Assembly: GCA_963813315.1 (NCBI GenBank)
Contig: CAWEYO010000018.1
Location: forward strand, 62,001-126,000
DNA: 64,000 nucleotides
From: CAWEYO01 sp963813315
Lineage (GTDB): Bacteria; Pseudomonadota; Alphaproteobacteria; Rhizobiales; Rhizobiaceae
Direction of reading: 5' to 3'
The position numbers and the translations under genes were made by a program. The notes under the pieces were generated by a model, which worked only from the letters and a program-made list of their open reading frames with translations, was not told where the DNA came from and ran no database searches. Positions 45,065-55,357 of this stretch are shown here, one piece after another. The first letter of the stretch is position 1; every line of letters begins with the position of its first letter.

Positions 45065-45184
45065 ATTGCCCAAATCGAAGCCATATGAAAGATCGTAGGC
45101 GTTCCGCAACGGACCGCCGCGCTTGCGCGTGCGTGTTTGTTGGGCGGGTCGTCGCAACCATCCGAAAGTCCCGGCGTCGCATTG

Positions 45185-46111
45185 ATGCAGACCGTCATTT
45201 CAGTCCGTAACCTCTCCAAGACCTATGCTTCGGGCTTCGAGGCGCTGAAAGATGTCAGCCTGGATGTCCGCCGCGGCGAGATTTTCGCCCTGCTCGGCCC
45301 CAACGGCGCCGGCAAGACGACGCTGATCAACATCGTCTGCGGCATCATCAATTCAAGCAGCGGGCATGTTGAGGTCGCCGGCAAGGACATAAGGACCGAA
45401 TATCGGGCGACGCGCTCCATGATAGGGCTGGTGCCGCAGGAACTCACGACCAATGCATTCGAAACGGTCTGGTCGGATGTCTCCTTCAGCCGCGGATTGT
45501 TCGGCAAGCGAGCCAACCCCGGCTACATTGAAAAAATCCTCAAGGACCTGTCGCTCTGGGACAAGAAGGACCAGAAGATCGTCACGCTTTCCGGGGGTAT
45601 GAAGCGGCGCCTGCTGATAGCCAAGGCCCTGTCGCACGAGCCCGAGATCCTCTTTCTGGACGAGCCGAGCGCTGGCGTCGATGTGGAGCGGCGTCGCGAC
45701 ATGTGGGACCTGGTGCGTGCGCTGCGCGAATTTGGCGTCACTGTCATCCTCACCACCCACTACATCGAGGAGGCCGAGGAAATGGCCGACCGGATCGGGG
45801 TGATCAACAAGGGCGAGCTCATCCTTGTCGAGGACAAGGCGGTGCTCATCCGCAATCTGGGACGCAAACAGCTTATACTCCAGCTTCAGCAACCCCTCGA
45901 GAGCATCCCGGCGGAGCTATCGGCCTACCCTCTCGAACTGGCCGACGGCGGCCGCGAACTGGTCTTTACCTACGACGCACAGCGCGGCCGGACAGGCATC
46001 ACGGCGCTGCTTGGTGACCTCGCCAAGGCGGATATCCGCTTCCGAGACCTTCAGACCAATCAAAGCTCGCTGGAGGACATTTTCGTAAGCCTGGTGAGGG
46101 AACGCCGATGA
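45185..46111 (+). CDS. ABC-2 type transporter ATP-binding protein
   Basis: The 308-residue ATPase has Walker A GPNGAGKTT, signature LSGGMKRRL, Walker B ILFLDEPSAGVD and switch His TTHYIEEAEEMADR. The length and C-terminal extension resemble YadG/DrrA-type exporters. The ATG at 45185 gives the start MQTVISVRNL. It overlaps the permease gene by 4 bases (ATGA). The RTX gene is 1 kb downstream, but no membrane-fusion or outer-membrane partner is present, so this is not evidently its secretion system. Confidence 0.93.
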   Translation: MQTVISVRNLSKTYASGFEALKDVSLDVRRGEIFALLGPNGAGKTTLINIVCGIINSSSGHVEVAGKDIRTEYRATRSMIGLVPQELTTNAFETVWSDVSFSRGLFGKRANPGYIEKILKDLSLWDKKDQKIVTLSGGMKRRLLIAKALSHEPEILFLDEPSAGVDVERRRDMWDLVRALREFGVTVILTTHYIEEAEEMADRIGVINKGELILVEDKAVLIRNLGRKQLILQLQQPLESIPAELSAYPLELADGGRELVFTYDAQRGRTGITALLGDLAKADIRFRDLQTNQSSLEDIFVSLVRERR

Positions 46112-46869
46112 ACCTTCGCGCCGTGAGAACCATCTATTCGTTCGAGATGGCCCGCAGCTTCCGTACGCTGTTGCAAAGCATCGTATCCCCCGTCATCTCG
46201 ACATCCCTCTACTTTGTCGTTTTCGGCGCCGCGATCGGCGCGCGTATCGAATCCATAGACGGCGTCAGCTATGGCGCGTTCATCGTGCCGGGCCTCATCA
46301 TGCTCTCGATCCTCACGCAGAGCATCGCCAACGCCTCCTTCGCCATCTACTTTCCGAAGTTCGTCGGTACGATCTATGAAATCCTGTCGGCGCCCGTCTC
46401 CTATTTCGAGATCGTGCTTGCCTATGTCGGCGCCGCCGCCACCAAGTCCACGATGCTCGGCCTGATCATCCTCGCAACCGCCAGCCTGTTCGTGCCGCTC
46501 CATGTCGAGCACCCTTTCTGGATGCTGCTGTTTCTGGTGCTCACGTCGGTAACCTTCAGCCTGTTCGGGTTCATCATCGGCCTCTGGGCGGACGGCTTCG
46601 AAAAACTGCAGCTTATCCCCCTCCTGATCATAACGCCTTTGACGTTCCTCGGCGGCAGCTTCTATTCGATCGACATGCTGCCGCCCTTCTGGCGGACGGT
46701 CACACTCTTCAATCCTGTCGTGTATCTGATCAGCGGCTTTCGCTGGAGCTTCTTCGGCACCTCCGACGTGGGAGTGGGCATCAGCCTCGCCATGACGCTC
46801 GGCTTCCTCGCATTGTGTCTTGCGATCGTGGCCTGGATTTTCCGCACCGGCTACAGGCTGAAGGCTTGA
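46108..46869 (+). CDS. ABC-2 type transporter permease
   Basis: The 253-residue membrane protein has six helices and the ABC-2 motif region (IIGLWADGFEKLQLIPLLII, TPLTFLGGSFYSIDMLPPFW, NPVVYLISGFRW). It is the YadH-like partner of the preceding ATPase. The substrate is unknown; relatives export polysaccharides or drugs. About 290 bp without a clear gene follow, containing a weak degenerate duplication (46955-47110). Confidence 0.93.
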   Translation: MNLRAVRTIYSFEMARSFRTLLQSIVSPVISTSLYFVVFGAAIGARIESIDGVSYGAFIVPGLIMLSILTQSIANASFAIYFPKFVGTIYEILSAPVSYFEIVLAYVGAAATKSTMLGLIILATASLFVPLHVEHPFWMLLFLVLTSVTFSLFGFIIGLWADGFEKLQLIPLLIITPLTFLGGSFYSIDMLPPFWRTVTLFNPVVYLISGFRWSFFGTSDVGVGISLAMTLGFLALCLAIVAWIFRTGYRLKA

Positions 46870-47159
46870 TGGGAGAGTGACCCCGGAACTTCATTCACCC
46901 GGATCCGGAGCCGCCCTTCAGCCGGACGGCATGAACCCGGGTTGCCGGTGCAACCCATATGAAGGCCAGCGCAGCAAAAAGTTGTAGACTTTCGGCCGTG
47001 ACCCATGCAGAAGCACAACGTCAGGGCGTGATCCTGAATTGGAGGCCGGCGCAGCCAATAGCTGTCAGGCTTCAGGCAAGACCATGAGTAGAATACGAAT
47101 CCCGCGGTGGCGGCTTCAGCGGGAAGTTGTCCCGCGCCATGCAAAGGCAGTTCGCTAAA

Positions 47160-49325
47160 ATGACCACTGTTACCGTCGCTTCCGGCAAGTCCGCAACCGA
47201 GAACAACCATCACCAGACGGCGATCGACGCGTCCGCGCATGCCATCCCGCCTTCGGCCCGTTCGCCGCTCACGGCGGAAGGAATGGCAATTTATGCCGGA
47301 GTCATGACGACGTTCACCGGCACCAGCGGCGATGACAAGGTAGACGCTTCAACGGAACGCTGGTCGGATTTGCCGGCGGTACGGTGGCCGAGCTTCAGGA
47401 CGCGATTGGCGACACGATCATCGGCGGGGCCGGCAGGGACAGGATTATCGGCTGGCGCCGGCAACAACTCCATCGACGGCGGGGCCGGCGACGACACAAT
47501 CGCCGGCGGCGCCGGCAACGACTCGATCGACGGCGGCGACGCACATGACGACATCGATGGCGGCGACGGAAACGACAGCATCGACGGCGGGGCCGGCTGG
47601 GACAGATCGACGCGGCGACGGCAACGACACGATCATCGGCGGGACGCTTGACAATGATGCGGGGCAGGCAACGACAGCATCGACGGCGGGTCCGAACGAC
47701 GACATCGACGGCGGGCAGGCGTGACACGATCACGCCGGCTTCGGCGATGACATGTTACTTCGACGGCTCGGACGTTTCGATTGCCGGCGGGGCGGGTCCG
47801 ACACTTTGAAAGTGACCGGAGCCGCAACGATCGACCTGTCCCTGGTGGATCAGACTTCCGGCGACACGATTGTCACCGGCTTCGAGAATGTGGATGCATC
47901 GATGTCGAGCGCGGCCGTCAGCCTAACGGGCGATGCCAACGCCAATGAGCTCTATCGGCGGCGGCGGTGCCGATGCGATCTACGGCGGCGCCGGCAACGA
48001 CACGATCACCTCCGGCGGCTCGGACGTTTCCATTGACGGCGGGGCGGGCGTCGACACTTTGAAAGTGGACCGGAGCTGCAACGATCGACCTGAGTTCTTC
48101 GTCGGACCAGACCTCCGGCGACACGGCGATTGTCACCGGCTTCGAGAATGTGGATGCGTGGTGGTGACGCGCGGTGATGTCAGCCTCACGGGCGATGCCA
48201 ACGCCAATAAGATTACGGCGGCTGCGGCGACGATACGATCACCGGCGGGGCAGGCGACGACGAGCTCGAAGGTGAGGACGGCAACGACATAGTTGATGGT
48301 GGTGACGGCGACGATACAATCTATGATGAAGACGGCAACGATACCATCACCGGCGGCGACGGCAACGATGCCATCGACAGCGACACCAAAAACGGCAGCG
48401 ATTGGATCGCCGGCGGCGCCGGCAACGACATGATCGCCTTCGACGGCGAGGACGTTTCGATTGCCGGCGGGGCCGGCGCCGACACTTTGTACGCGTACGG
48501 AGCCGCAATGTTCGACCTGTCCTGGGGACCAGTCCTCCGGCGACACGGCGAACGTCACTGGCTTCGAGAATGTCTATGCACACCGGCTGAGTGGCGGTCG
48601 TCAGCTGACGGGCGATGCCAAGGCCAACGCGCTCACCGGCAGCAGCCAGGCCGACACGCTCAATGGCGGCGCGGGTAACGATACCATCGCCGGCGGCTCC
48701 GGCGCCGACACGATGACCGGTGGCGTCGGAAACGACGTCTTTGTCGTCGATAACACCGGCGACAGGGTCGATCGAGAGCGCGTCGGGCGGTCTCGACGGC
48801 GTGCAGTCCTCGATCACATTCAGCCTGGCGAATGCCGGCGCTGTCGAGACCCTGACGCTGACAGGCTCCCTTAGCATCAGGGGCACGGGCAACACCTACA
48901 ACAACACGCTGACCGGGAACGCGGGCGCCAACGTGCTTGACGGCGGTGCAGGCGCCGACAATGACATGCTGAACGGCGGCACGGGCAAGGATACGCTCAC
49001 TGGCGGGGCGGGCAAGGATACGTTCTTCTTCAACGCCGCATTGAGCGCGGCCAACAGCGACAAGATCAACGATTTCTCGGTTGCTGACGACACGGTGCGG
49101 CTGGAAAACGCGGCGTTCACCGCACTCAAGGCAACCGGTGCTTTGGCCTCGGCCGCCTTTTATGTCGGCGCGGCGGCACACGATGCCAGCGACCGCATCA
49201 TCTACAACAAGACGACCGGCGCGCTGAGCTACGATTCCAACGGCAACGCGGCCGGCGGTGCAGTACAGTTTGCCACACTCGCCAAGGGGCTAGCGCTCAC
49301 CAACGCGGATTTCGTGGTGGTATGA
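47160..49325 (+). pseudogene. RTX-type calcium-binding repeat protein, fragmented by many frameshifts
   Basis: The coding sense is plus-strand throughout, but the frame changes repeatedly. Pieces include TTFTGTSGDDKVDAS, NGTLVGFAGGTVAELQ, SIDGGAGDDTIAGGAGNDSI, GGAGADTLYAYGAA, TGSSQADTLNGGAGNDTIAG and the C-terminal GKDTFFFNAALSAANSDKIN to LTNADFVVV. The nonapeptide GGxGxDxxx repeats bind calcium, and the C-terminus resembles type I secretion substrates. At least six frame switches are visible (near 47345, 47455 and 47605, and several in 47650-48790), far more than anywhere else. Sequence errors in a repetitive GC-rich gene or true decay are both possible. Confidence 0.8.
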
Positions 49326-49485
49326 GGTAAAAGGCTGGACCCCGACGCCGGCCTCCGTTCAGCCGGACGCTGCTTGCACAACCAGGGTGATTTGGCTATG
49401 GAGGCCGCGCATCCGTCCCGGTCTTGCCGGGGATTCCCGTTTTCGGCCGGCCTGGTTGCCGGCGCTCAGAAGGCACCCTGTTTTC

Positions 49486-50739
49486 ATGGCGCGCATCGTG
49501 ATGAAATTCGGCGGGACATCCGTCGCCGACATCAGCTGCATCCGTAACGTCGCGCGCCACGTCAAACGTGAGGTCGATGCCGGCCATGAGGTTGCGGTGG
49601 TCGTTTCGGCGATGGCAGGCAAGACCAACGAAATGGTTGCCTGGACCCGCGAAGTCTCACCGATGCACGACGCGCGCGAATACGACACGGTCGTCGCCGC
49701 CGGCGAGCAGGTAACCTCGGGGCTTCTCGCCATCGCGCTGCAGGCGACCGGCGTCGATGCCCGCTCGTGGCAGGGGTGGCAAATCCCTATCCTCACCGAC
49801 AATTCCCACGGCGCGGCCCGGATCCAGGAAATCGACGGCACGGAATTGATGACGCGCCTGGGCAGCGGCCAGGTGGCGGTGATTTCCGGCTTCCAGGGCC
49901 TCGGTCCTGACAACCGCGTTGCGACTCTTGGCCGGGGCGGATCGGACACCAGTGCGGTGGCGATTGCCGCCGCCATCAAGGCCGATCGCTGCGATATCTA
50001 CACCGATGTCGACGGTGTTTACACGACCGACCCCCGCATCGAACCGAAGGCGAGGCGGCTCGCAAAAGTTTCCTTCGAGGAGATGCTTGAAATGGCGTCG
50101 CTCGGCGCCAAGGTCTTGCAGGTTCGCTCGGTCGAGCTTGCAATGGTGTATCGGGTGCGCACCTTCGTGAGGTCTTCCTTCGACGAGCCCGATGCTCCGG
50201 GCATGGGGGACCTCGACAATCCGCCCGGAACGCTCATTTGCGACGAGGATGAAATCGTGGAACAGCAGGTCGTTACCGGAATTGCCTACGCCAAGGATGA
50301 AGCGCAAATCTCGTTGCGACGCGTGGCCGATCGTCCGGGCGTCGCCGCCGGCATTTTCGGCCCGCTCGCCGCGGCCAACATCAATGTGGACATGATCGTG
50401 CAGAACATTTCGGAGGACGGCAAGTTCACCGACATGACCTTTACAGTGCCGTCCGCCGATATCGACAAGGCGCTTGCCGTGCTCGGCAAGGTCAAGGAGA
50501 CGATCGGCTTCGACGTCGTACAGTCTGAGGCCGGCATGTCGAAGGTCTCGGTGATCGGCATCGGCATGCGCAGCCACGCCGGCATCGCAGCGACAGCGTT
50601 CAAGGCGCTCGCCGACAAGGCGATCAACATCCGCGCCATCACAACGTCCGAGATCAAAATTTCCATTCTGATCGATGGTCCCTACACGGAACTTGCAGTT
50701 CGTACTTTGCATTCCGTGTACGGTCTGGATAAGCAGTAG
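49486..50739 (+). CDS. lysC: Aspartate kinase
   Basis: The 417-residue enzyme catalyses the first step of lysine, threonine and methionine synthesis. The catalytic domain begins VMKFGGTSVADISCIRNV and contains TLGRGGSDTSAVAIAAAI and DIYTDVDGVYTTDPRI. Two ACT domains (about residues 270-410, with FTDMTFTV and IRAITTSEIKISILI) give allosteric feedback. The ATG at 49486 agrees with the family start MARIVMKFGG. ptsP follows 74 bp later, as usual in Rhizobiales. Confidence 0.97.
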   Translation: MARIVMKFGGTSVADISCIRNVARHVKREVDAGHEVAVVVSAMAGKTNEMVAWTREVSPMHDAREYDTVVAAGEQVTSGLLAIALQATGVDARSWQGWQIPILTDNSHGAARIQEIDGTELMTRLGSGQVAVISGFQGLGPDNRVATLGRGGSDTSAVAIAAAIKADRCDIYTDVDGVYTTDPRIEPKARRLAKVSFEEMLEMASLGAKVLQVRSVELAMVYRVRTFVRSSFDEPDAPGMGDLDNPPGTLICDEDEIVEQQVVTGIAYAKDEAQISLRRVADRPGVAAGIFGPLAAANINVDMIVQNISEDGKFTDMTFTVPSADIDKALAVLGKVKETIGFDVVQSEAGMSKVSVIGIGMRSHAGIAATAFKALADKAINIRAITTSEIKISILIDGPYTELAVRTLHSVYGLDKQ

Positions 50740-50813
50740 GCAGAAGAGATTCAGTCCCGGCTTGCCGGTCCCCTCGGGCGAGGGGGCGGCAGTTGCCGCT
50801 GGAGACAGAGCCG

Positions 50814-53085
50814 ATGCGTGACATAGCCGCCGGACCGCGCGTGCTTTTGAAACGGCTCCGCGAGCTCATGGCAGAGCCGCTGGAGCCGCAGGAACGACTT
50901 GACCGCATCGTACGCGAAATCGCGCAGAAGATGGTCGCCGAAGTGTGCTCGCTCTACGTGCTGCGTGCCGACGCGGTGCTCGAACTTTACGCCACCGAAG
51001 GCTTGAATCCAGGATCGGTGCATCTGGCGCAGTTGCGGCTCGGGCAGGGACTCGTCGGCACGATCGCGGCCAGCGCGCGCCCGCTCAACCTATCCGACGC
51101 GCAGAAGCATCCGGCCTTCGCATACCTGCCGGAGACCGGCGAAGAGGTATACAACTCCTTCCTGGGCGTGCCTGTGCTCAGGGCAGGCCGCACGCTGGGC
51201 GTCTTAGTCGTGCAGAACCGCACCAAGCGGCACTATCGCGACGACGAGCTGGAAGCCCTCGAAACCACCGCCATGGTGATCGCTGAGATGATCGCCACCG
51301 GCGATCTGGCACGGCTCGCCCGTCCCGGAATCGAGCTTGACCTTCGCCGGCCTGCCAGCTTCTCGGGTCTCTCCTTCAACGAAGGAGTCGGCCTGGGGCA
51401 CGTCGTGCTCCATGAGCCCCGCATCGTCGTCACCAACCTTTTCAACGAGGACAGCGACGAGGAAACGCGGCGGCTGGAATCGGCGCTTGGCTCGCTGCGG
51501 CTCTCGATCGACGACATGCTGTCGCGCCGCGATGTCGCCTTCGAGGGCGAGCACCGCGCAGTCCTTGAAGCCTACCGCATGTTCGCCAACGACCGAGGCT
51601 GGGTGCGCCGGCTCGAGGAAGCGGTCCGCAACGGCCTGACCGCGGAGGCGGCGGTGGAGAAGGTGCAGAGCGACATGCGCGCGCGCATGTTGCACATGAC
51701 CGATCCCTATCTGCGCGAGCGGATGAGCGATTTCGACGATCTCGCCAACCGCCTGCTGCGCCAGCTGATGGGGCACGGGCCCGAGGTCCTGGCCGCGACC
51801 CTGCCGAAGGACGCCATCATCGTGGCGCGCTCGATGGGTGCCGCCGAACTGCTCGACTATCCACGCGACCGGCTGCGCGGCCTCGTGCTGGAAGAGGGAG
51901 CAATCACCAGCCACGTCGTGATTGTCGGCCGAGCCATGGGCATTCCTGTCGCCGGCCAGGTGAAGGGCGCCGTCTCCATGTCGGAGAACGGCGATGCCAT
52001 CATCGTTGATGGCGATGAAGGCCGAAATCCACCTGCGTCCCCAGGCCGATGTGGAGGCGGCCTACGCCGAGAAGGTGCGCTTCCGGGCGCGGCGGCAGGA
52101 GCTTTACCGCGAACTGCGCAAGAAGCCGTCGGCGACCAAGGACGATGTCCATGTGGACCTCCAGATGAACGCCGGCCTTGCGGTCGATCTGCCGCAACTG
52201 GCCGAATCGGGCGCTGCCGGCATCGGGTTGTTCCGCACCGAACTGCAGTTCATGGTCGCCGCCACCTTTCCGCGCGCCGAGGCGCAGGAGAGGCTCTACC
52301 GCGATGTGCTGGATGCGGCGGGCGACAAGCCGGTGACCTTTCGCACCATAGACATCGGCGGCGACAAGGTGCTGCCCTATTTCAAGAGTGTGGTTCATGA
52401 GGAGAATCCCGCTCTTGGCTGGCGCGCAATCAGGCTCACGCTTGACCGGCCGGGTCTGCTGCGCACCCAGATCCGCGCGCTGTTGAAGGCCGCGGGCGGC
52501 CGCGAACTGCGGCTGATGCTGCCCATGGTCACCGAACTGGGCGAGATCATGCAGGCGCGCGAGCTCATCGACCGCGAGGTCCGGCATCTGTCGCGCTTCG
52601 CGCATGACCTGCCGACCCTGCTCAAGCTTGGCGCCATGATCGAAGTGCCGTCGCTGCTATGGCAACTGGAAGAGTTGATGCGGACGGTCGACTTCGTTTC
52701 GGTGGGCTCGAACGATCTTTTCCAGTTCGTGATGGCGACCGACCGCGGCAATATGCAGATCTCGGACCGTTTCGATCCGCTGTCGGTGCCGTTTTTGCGT
52801 GTCCTCAAGCAGATCGCGGATACCGGAAAGCGCGTCGGCACACCGGTCACTTTGTGCGGTGAGCTCGCCGGCCGCCCGATTTCGGCCATGGCACTGATCG
52901 GGCTCGGCTACCGGTCGATTTCCATGTCGCCTGCCTCGATCGGTCCTGTGAAGGCCATGTTGACCGAATTACCGCTCGCGGCTCTCGCCGCTCTTCTGGA
53001 AGACGCCCTAGCGCAACCCAACGCGGTCAGGAATGTCCGCGCCGATCTCAGGGCATTTGCCGACCAGCACGGCATTCCGCTTTGA
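50814..53085 (+). CDS. ptsP: Phosphoenolpyruvate-protein phosphotransferase PtsP (EI-Ntr), one frameshift
   Basis: This is enzyme I of the nitrogen-related phosphotransferase system. An N-terminal GAF domain (about residues 20-165, LNPGSVHLAQLRLGQGLVG) precedes the phospho-His domain (EEGAITSHVVIVGRAMGIPV). The TIM-barrel PEP domain follows (GIGLFRTELQFM, TFRTIDIGGDKVLPYF, VSVGSNDLFQFVMATDRG, VTLCGELAGRP). The frame is broken at about 52017-52020, in GATGAAGGCCG. Removing one G restores DGDEAEIHLRP and a normal protein of about 755 residues. The ATG at 50814 follows GGAGACAGAG. The clean repair suggests sequence error or a very recent mutation. Confidence 0.9.
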
Positions 53086-53104
53086 GACACACCGGACGCA
53101 CAAA

Positions 53105-54184
53105 ATGATCAATCTGCCGCGCGAACGCATGGACCAGGTGGTCAAGCGCTTTGACATGCTCGAAGCGCTGATGGCGGCCGGGCCCGACCCGGACGCCTAT
53201 GTGCGCATGGCCTCCGAATACTCGGAGATCCAGGAAATGGTCGCCAGGATTCGCGCTCTGCGGGCCGCGGAGAAAGAACGCGCCGACCTCGATGCCCTGC
53301 TGGCCGACAGGTCCACCGACGCCGAAATGAGGGCGCTCGCCCAAGCGGACATGCCGGCTGTCGAGAGGCACATCGAGGAACTGCAGGATGACATCCAGAT
53401 ATTGCTGTTGCCCAAAGATGCGGCAGACAGCAGGAATGCAATCCTCGAAATCCGCGCGGGCACGGGGGGTGACGAGGCTGCACTTTTTGCGGGCGCTCTT
53501 TTCCGAATGTATGAACGCTACGCGGCGTCCCAGGGTTGGCGGTTCGATGTTGCCTCGGCGAGCGAAGGGGAGGTGGGCGGTTTCAAGGAAATCATAGCAA
53601 CCGTTTCCGGGAAGGGCGTGTTCGCCAAGCTGAAATTCGAATCCGGCGTCCACCGTGTCCAGCGCGTCCCGGAAACGGAAGCCGGGGGACGCATCCACAC
53701 TTCCGCGGCAACGGTCGCCGTGCTGCCGGAAGCCGAAGATGTGGACATCGACATCCGGACGGAGGACATCCGGATCGATACAATGCGAGCGTCGGGCGCT
53801 GGCGGCCAGCATGTCAACACGACCAATTCAGCGGTACGGATCACGCATCTGCCGACCGGGATCGTTGTGGTGCAAGCGGAGAAGTCACAGCACCAGAACC
53901 GTGCGCGAGCCATGCAGATCCTGCGTGCGAGACTGTTCGACCTGGAGCGCTCGAAGGCAGCCGAAGAACGCTCCGAGGCGCGACGTCTGCAGGTCGGCTC
54001 GGGCGACCGCTCCGAGCGCATCCGGACATACAATTTCCCGCAGGGTCGTGTCACCGATCACCGCATCAACCTGACCCTCTACAAGCTCGACCGCGTAATG
54101 GAAGGCGAACTCGACGAGATCATCTCGGCTCTCATTGCCGATCACCAGTCGAGGCTGCTTGCCGAACTCGGTGCCAATGACTGA
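53105..54184 (+). CDS. prfA: Peptide chain release factor 1
   Basis: The 359-residue factor recognises UAA and UAG. It has the GGQ hydrolysis motif in RASGAGGQHVNTTNSAVRIT, the codon-recognition region near GGRIHTSAATVAVLPE, and EIRAGTGGDEAALFA. It starts 19 bp after ptsP and overlaps prmC by 8 bases; prmC methylates its GGQ glutamine. The many TAG stops in this window would be read by this factor. Confidence 0.97.
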   Translation: MINLPRERMDQVVKRFDMLEALMAAGPDPDAYVRMASEYSEIQEMVARIRALRAAEKERADLDALLADRSTDAEMRALAQADMPAVERHIEELQDDIQILLLPKDAADSRNAILEIRAGTGGDEAALFAGALFRMYERYAASQGWRFDVASASEGEVGGFKEIIATVSGKGVFAKLKFESGVHRVQRVPETEAGGRIHTSAATVAVLPEAEDVDIDIRTEDIRIDTMRASGAGGQHVNTTNSAVRITHLPTGIVVVQAEKSQHQNRARAMQILRARLFDLERSKAAEERSEARRLQVGSGDRSERIRTYNFPQGRVTDHRINLTLYKLDRVMEGELDEIISALIADHQSRLLAELGAND

Positions 54185-55055
54185 ACGGGGCGCAACCACG
54201 CTTGGACAGTTGCTTCGCCAAGCCCGTGCCCGTCTGGCGGATGCCGGTCTGGAAGGTCCCGCTCTCGACGCTCGGCTGTTCGTCGAGCATTTCTCCGGTA
54301 CGAGCCGCGCCGACGCGATTGCCTCGCCGGACCAAGCCATAAACGGTGAGGCGGTTGCGGCCGTGGCGGCCGCGTTGGAGCGGCGCCTTGCCGGCAAATC
54401 CGTTCATCGCATTCTCGGCTTCAGGGAATTCCATGGGCTGACGCTCTGCCTGTCGCCCGAGACGCTGGAGCCGCGGCCCGACACCGAAGCGCTGGTCGAC
54501 GCGGTGTTGCCCTTCGTCCGGGAAACCGCGGCAGCGCTCGGAACCTGCCGCCTGCTTGATCTCGGCACAGGGACAGGCGCGATTGCGCTGGCGCTGCTCA
54601 AGGAAGTCCCCCAGGCGTTTGCCGTCGGTGTCGATATCTCGGACAGCGCGCTCGCCACTGCCCGGCGCAACGCCGAAGAAGCGGGGCTTGGCGCGCGCTT
54701 CCGGACACTCAAGTCGGATTGGTTTGCCGAGACAAAAGGCCGCTACCGCTACCATTTGATTGTCTCGAATCCGCCCTATATACCCACCAGGAAGCTTGAG
54801 ACCCTGCAGCCGGAAGTGCGCAACTTCGATCCTGTTCGAGCGCTGGACGGGGGCGAAGACGGTCTGGACGCCTACCGCATCATTGCCGAAGGTGCTGGCG
54901 CGCATCTCCATGTCGGAGCGCAGATCGCCGTGGAGATAGGTCATACACAGCGGGCGGACGTGGAGAGTATCTTCGCCCGAGGCGGCTATCGGCCGATCGT
55001 ATCGGCACAGGATATTGCCGGGCATGACCGCGCCCTTGTTTTTCAACGGTCATGA
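54177..55055 (+). CDS. prmC: Peptide chain release factor N5-glutamine methyltransferase
   Basis: The 292-residue enzyme has an N-terminal helical domain (DARLFVEHFSG), HRILGFREFHGLTLCLSPET, RPDTEALVDAVL, SAM motif LLDLGTGTGAIALALLKE and the substrate-glutamine motif VSNPPYIPT. It modifies the GGQ motif of release factors. The start ATG lies inside the end of prfA, giving translational coupling. Confidence 0.96.
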   Translation: MTERGATTLGQLLRQARARLADAGLEGPALDARLFVEHFSGTSRADAIASPDQAINGEAVAAVAAALERRLAGKSVHRILGFREFHGLTLCLSPETLEPRPDTEALVDAVLPFVRETAAALGTCRLLDLGTGTGAIALALLKEVPQAFAVGVDISDSALATARRNAEEAGLGARFRTLKSDWFAETKGRYRYHLIVSNPPYIPTRKLETLQPEVRNFDPVRALDGGEDGLDAYRIIAEGAGAHLHVGAQIAVEIGHTQRADVESIFARGGYRPIVSAQDIAGHDRALVFQRS

Positions 55056-55357
55056 CGGGGCATTCGGACGCAAACAAAAAAGCTCTTGGCAACCGACAGG
55101 ATAATGGATAGGGTCGGCTAACCGGATGAGACGAAGCAGGCAGTGCTGTTATCGATTCGGTTTCCGTGGAACAAGCTGCCTTCTTGCGTAAACGACGCCT
55201 TAGCTTCGTGCGGGGATCGTCCGGAAAGTGACATGAACCGGAACAGGATGGCAGGCGGCGCCAACGCAACCGATGCTGGCGAACACCGGCAGAACGAACG
55301 GAACGGCCGACGATCGATGTGCCGTCCGCGAACAATTTTCAACGCGAAGAGAATCGA
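55056..55357. other. Gene-free interval before the DUF4167 gene
   Basis: These 302 bases contain only short unsupported open frames (the longest, 55143-55361, lacks protein-like composition and a ribosome site). There is an AAACAAAAAAGCTC A-rich patch after prmC. No clear promoter, hairpin or repeat was found. Confidence 0.5.

Noticed and set aside
45185..46869. Type I secretion system for the RTX protein
   Set aside because: The ATPase and permease are separate ABC-2 type proteins, and no HlyD-like or TolC-like gene is present.
46851..47240. A 129-codon minus-strand frame between the ABC transporter and the RTX gene
   Set aside because: Its composition is Cys/His/Trp-rich without any domain, it overlaps the RTX gene start, and it has no ribosome site.
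47440..48760. Possible CRISPR or satellite DNA because of dense short repeats
   Set aside because: The repeats translate into GGxGxDxxx calcium-binding motifs, so they are coding repeats of an RTX protein.
50814..53085. Programmed ribosomal frameshifting in ptsP
   Set aside because: No slippery heptamer or downstream pseudoknot is evident, and similar simple indels are scattered over unrelated genes, which favours error or mutation.
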